The notes beneath the pieces are model-generated. The model saw nothing but the letters and a program-made list of their open reading frames with translations. It was not told the origin of the DNA and ran no database searches. This document shows, in pieces, positions 63,011 through 64,000 of a stretch of 64,000 bases of DNA. This DNA is from Epiperipatus broadwayi (taxonomy: Eukaryota; Onychophora; Udeonychophora; Euonychophora; Peripatidae): positions 870,001 through 934,000 of the forward strand of contig JAQFVV010006469.1 in assembly GCA_028023455.1 (NCBI GenBank). Direction: 5' to 3'. How positions within the stretch are numbered: position 1 is the first letter of the stretch; each line of letters begins with the position of its first letter. The translations under genes and the position numbers were made by a program.

Positions 63011-63675
63011 ACTTATCATACAATTTATTATTTGAGAAAAATGCTTAATGAATATGAACATGAGAACATCAAAATGAAGATATTGCTGAACTGGATTATA
63101 TTTATTAACAAAATACAGGCATTCCAAAATTGTAATGTTCTTAATAGATTCAACATAAGCAGTAACTATCAGTTAGAGATAAGTAACATGTATATTAATG
63201 AATAGAGAAACAAAACAATTAAAAGAGAGTATTAACAATTGATATTCACAACCTTCAATATGTCCAATGAAATTAAATTAAAATTTGCTAAACATTTTTA
63301 AATATTTACATATTCTGAAAATGATAAATTTTAACTAAGATCAATAAAAAGATTATTGATATTCTACTAAGAGCTGAAACAAAAAAGGTAGTACAAAAAG
63401 CAGTAATTTAGCAATAAATTTTCATTTGAGGCAAGAGAATGCATGAACACAAAAAGGAATATGAAAACATTTTAAAATAATCTATTAAGAAGAAGTGAAA
63501 ATCTGAAATTTGCTAAAATAGTATTAAAAAATTATAATAATATAAAAAATATAACTGATTTAGCAACAGAAACTATTGAAGAGAATAAAAGTTTCAAAAG
63601 TATAAAAAAAAAAAACGGAACTATTTCGAAAAAGTGGGATGACAACATGAAATTCTGGAAGAATTATATAAAGAA

Positions 63676-63855
63676 TTGTATAGTAGTAATAGTAATAGTA
63701 GTAGTCGTAGTAGTAGTAGCAGAAGAAGTAGTAGCAGCAGCAATAACAGTTGTAGTCCTAGTCATAATAATAATAGTAGCAGCAGTAACAGCAGCAATGG
63801 CAGTGGCAGCAGCAGTAGTGGTAGCAAGAGTGGTGGTAGTAGTATTAATAATAAA
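63676..63855. repeat. Imperfect (AGT/AGC/AAT)n trinucleotide array
   Basis: About 180 bases of mixed AGT, AGC, AAT and GGT triplets. It begins exactly at the codons aligned with the LYSN segment of the RTE protein, so it appears to have expanded from LINE coding sequence. In frame it reads as a Ser/Asn/Gly run, and in another frame as Val/Ala/Ile; neither is a gene. Confidence 0.88.
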
Positions 63856-64000
63856 AAAACAAAGTAACTTACAATTATTACATTTTCAAGCATTTTAAAT
63901 GAAAAGATGATATAAGCAATTAAATTTACGAAGAAATGAGGAATTATTAAAATATATATTTTAAAAAATTATATCTTAAAAAAGTTTAAAAAATAGAACA
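63856..64000. other. AT-rich sequence at window end
   Basis: No recognisable continuation of the RTE copy after the trinucleotide array within the bases available. Confidence 0.4.

Larger units (their letters stand above)
60560..63680 (+). mobile_element. Old RTE LINE copy, split by an insertion
   Basis: This + strand copy aligns with the minus-strand full-length element from its leader onward. CCCTTTGATTCC, TTGCAGCTGTTATTA and CTCTGAGTTTAAGAT (60565-60750) match the leader, and TATTCCCAGGTGGCT (60892) matches the ORF start. NQMQIIQI and KDDSTVSKF (61230-61420) match the endonuclease. After the interruption come EKNA, ELDYI, CNVLNRFN and SNEIKLKF (63030-63280), then ETIEENKSFKSIKKKNGTI (63570-63625). 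Stops and frameshifts are numerous. The alignment leaves off at about residue 240 near 61495 and resumes at the same residue near 63015. The copy runs into a trinucleotide array near 63680. Confidence 0.82.

Noticed and set aside
63647-63898. Val/Ala-rich and Ser/Asn-rich frames
   Set aside because: Alternative frames of the trinucleotide array.

Overview
The window is very A+T-rich metazoan DNA (roughly three quarters A+T by eye), full of TA and TTA microsatellites, small foldback elements and decayed transposable elements. I find no confident host protein-coding gene, rRNA, CRISPR array or bacterial-type operon. The RTE-clade LINEs, ZBED/SCAND3-type hAT transposase, Penelope-like and other non-LTR reverse transcriptase remnants and a tRNA-derived SINE all point to an animal. 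A short interstitial run of TTAGGG-type repeats fits a non-arthropod lineage (cnidarian or mollusc, for example). I could not settle the taxon.

Layout: (1) 0.65-1.43 kb holds a 5'-truncated RTE LINE and 1.59-1.70 kb a minimal tRNA-derived SINE with perfect target-site duplications. (2) 2.8-11.2 kb is mostly unassignable AT-rich DNA with two near-perfect palindromic elements and a broken coiled-coil reading frame. (3) 12.7-19.4 kb is a direct tandem duplication of 2.8-3.9 kb units. Only the first unit carries a ~0.8 kb foldback insertion, and both carry the decayed tail of a non-LTR reverse transcriptase. (4) 19.7-22.4 kb holds a second SINE, a palindromic element, a diverged repeat array and a possible 35-codon first exon. 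(5) 27-34 kb has decayed reverse transcriptases (one split by a TA array), several hairpin elements, and a 1.4 kb element with long terminal inverted repeats and a telomere-like core. (6) 36-44 kb has a locally duplicated foldback repeat, a decayed hAT transposase and a possible first exon. (7) 45-47 kb is an ancient RTE copy. (8) 52.5-55.9 kb is a full-length RTE LINE with 10-bp target-site duplications. Its single long reading frame is broken by an 86-bp tandem duplication just after the FADD catalytic box. (9) 56.5-58 kb holds foldback elements and a hammerhead-like motif. (10) 60.6-64 kb is another old RTE copy on the + strand, interrupted by a Penelope-like reverse transcriptase remnant.

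The window therefore records several rounds of transposition: one RTE family is present in four age classes, at least three foldback families occur, and elements nest inside one another. Coordinates of decayed elements are approximate because they come from reading by eye.
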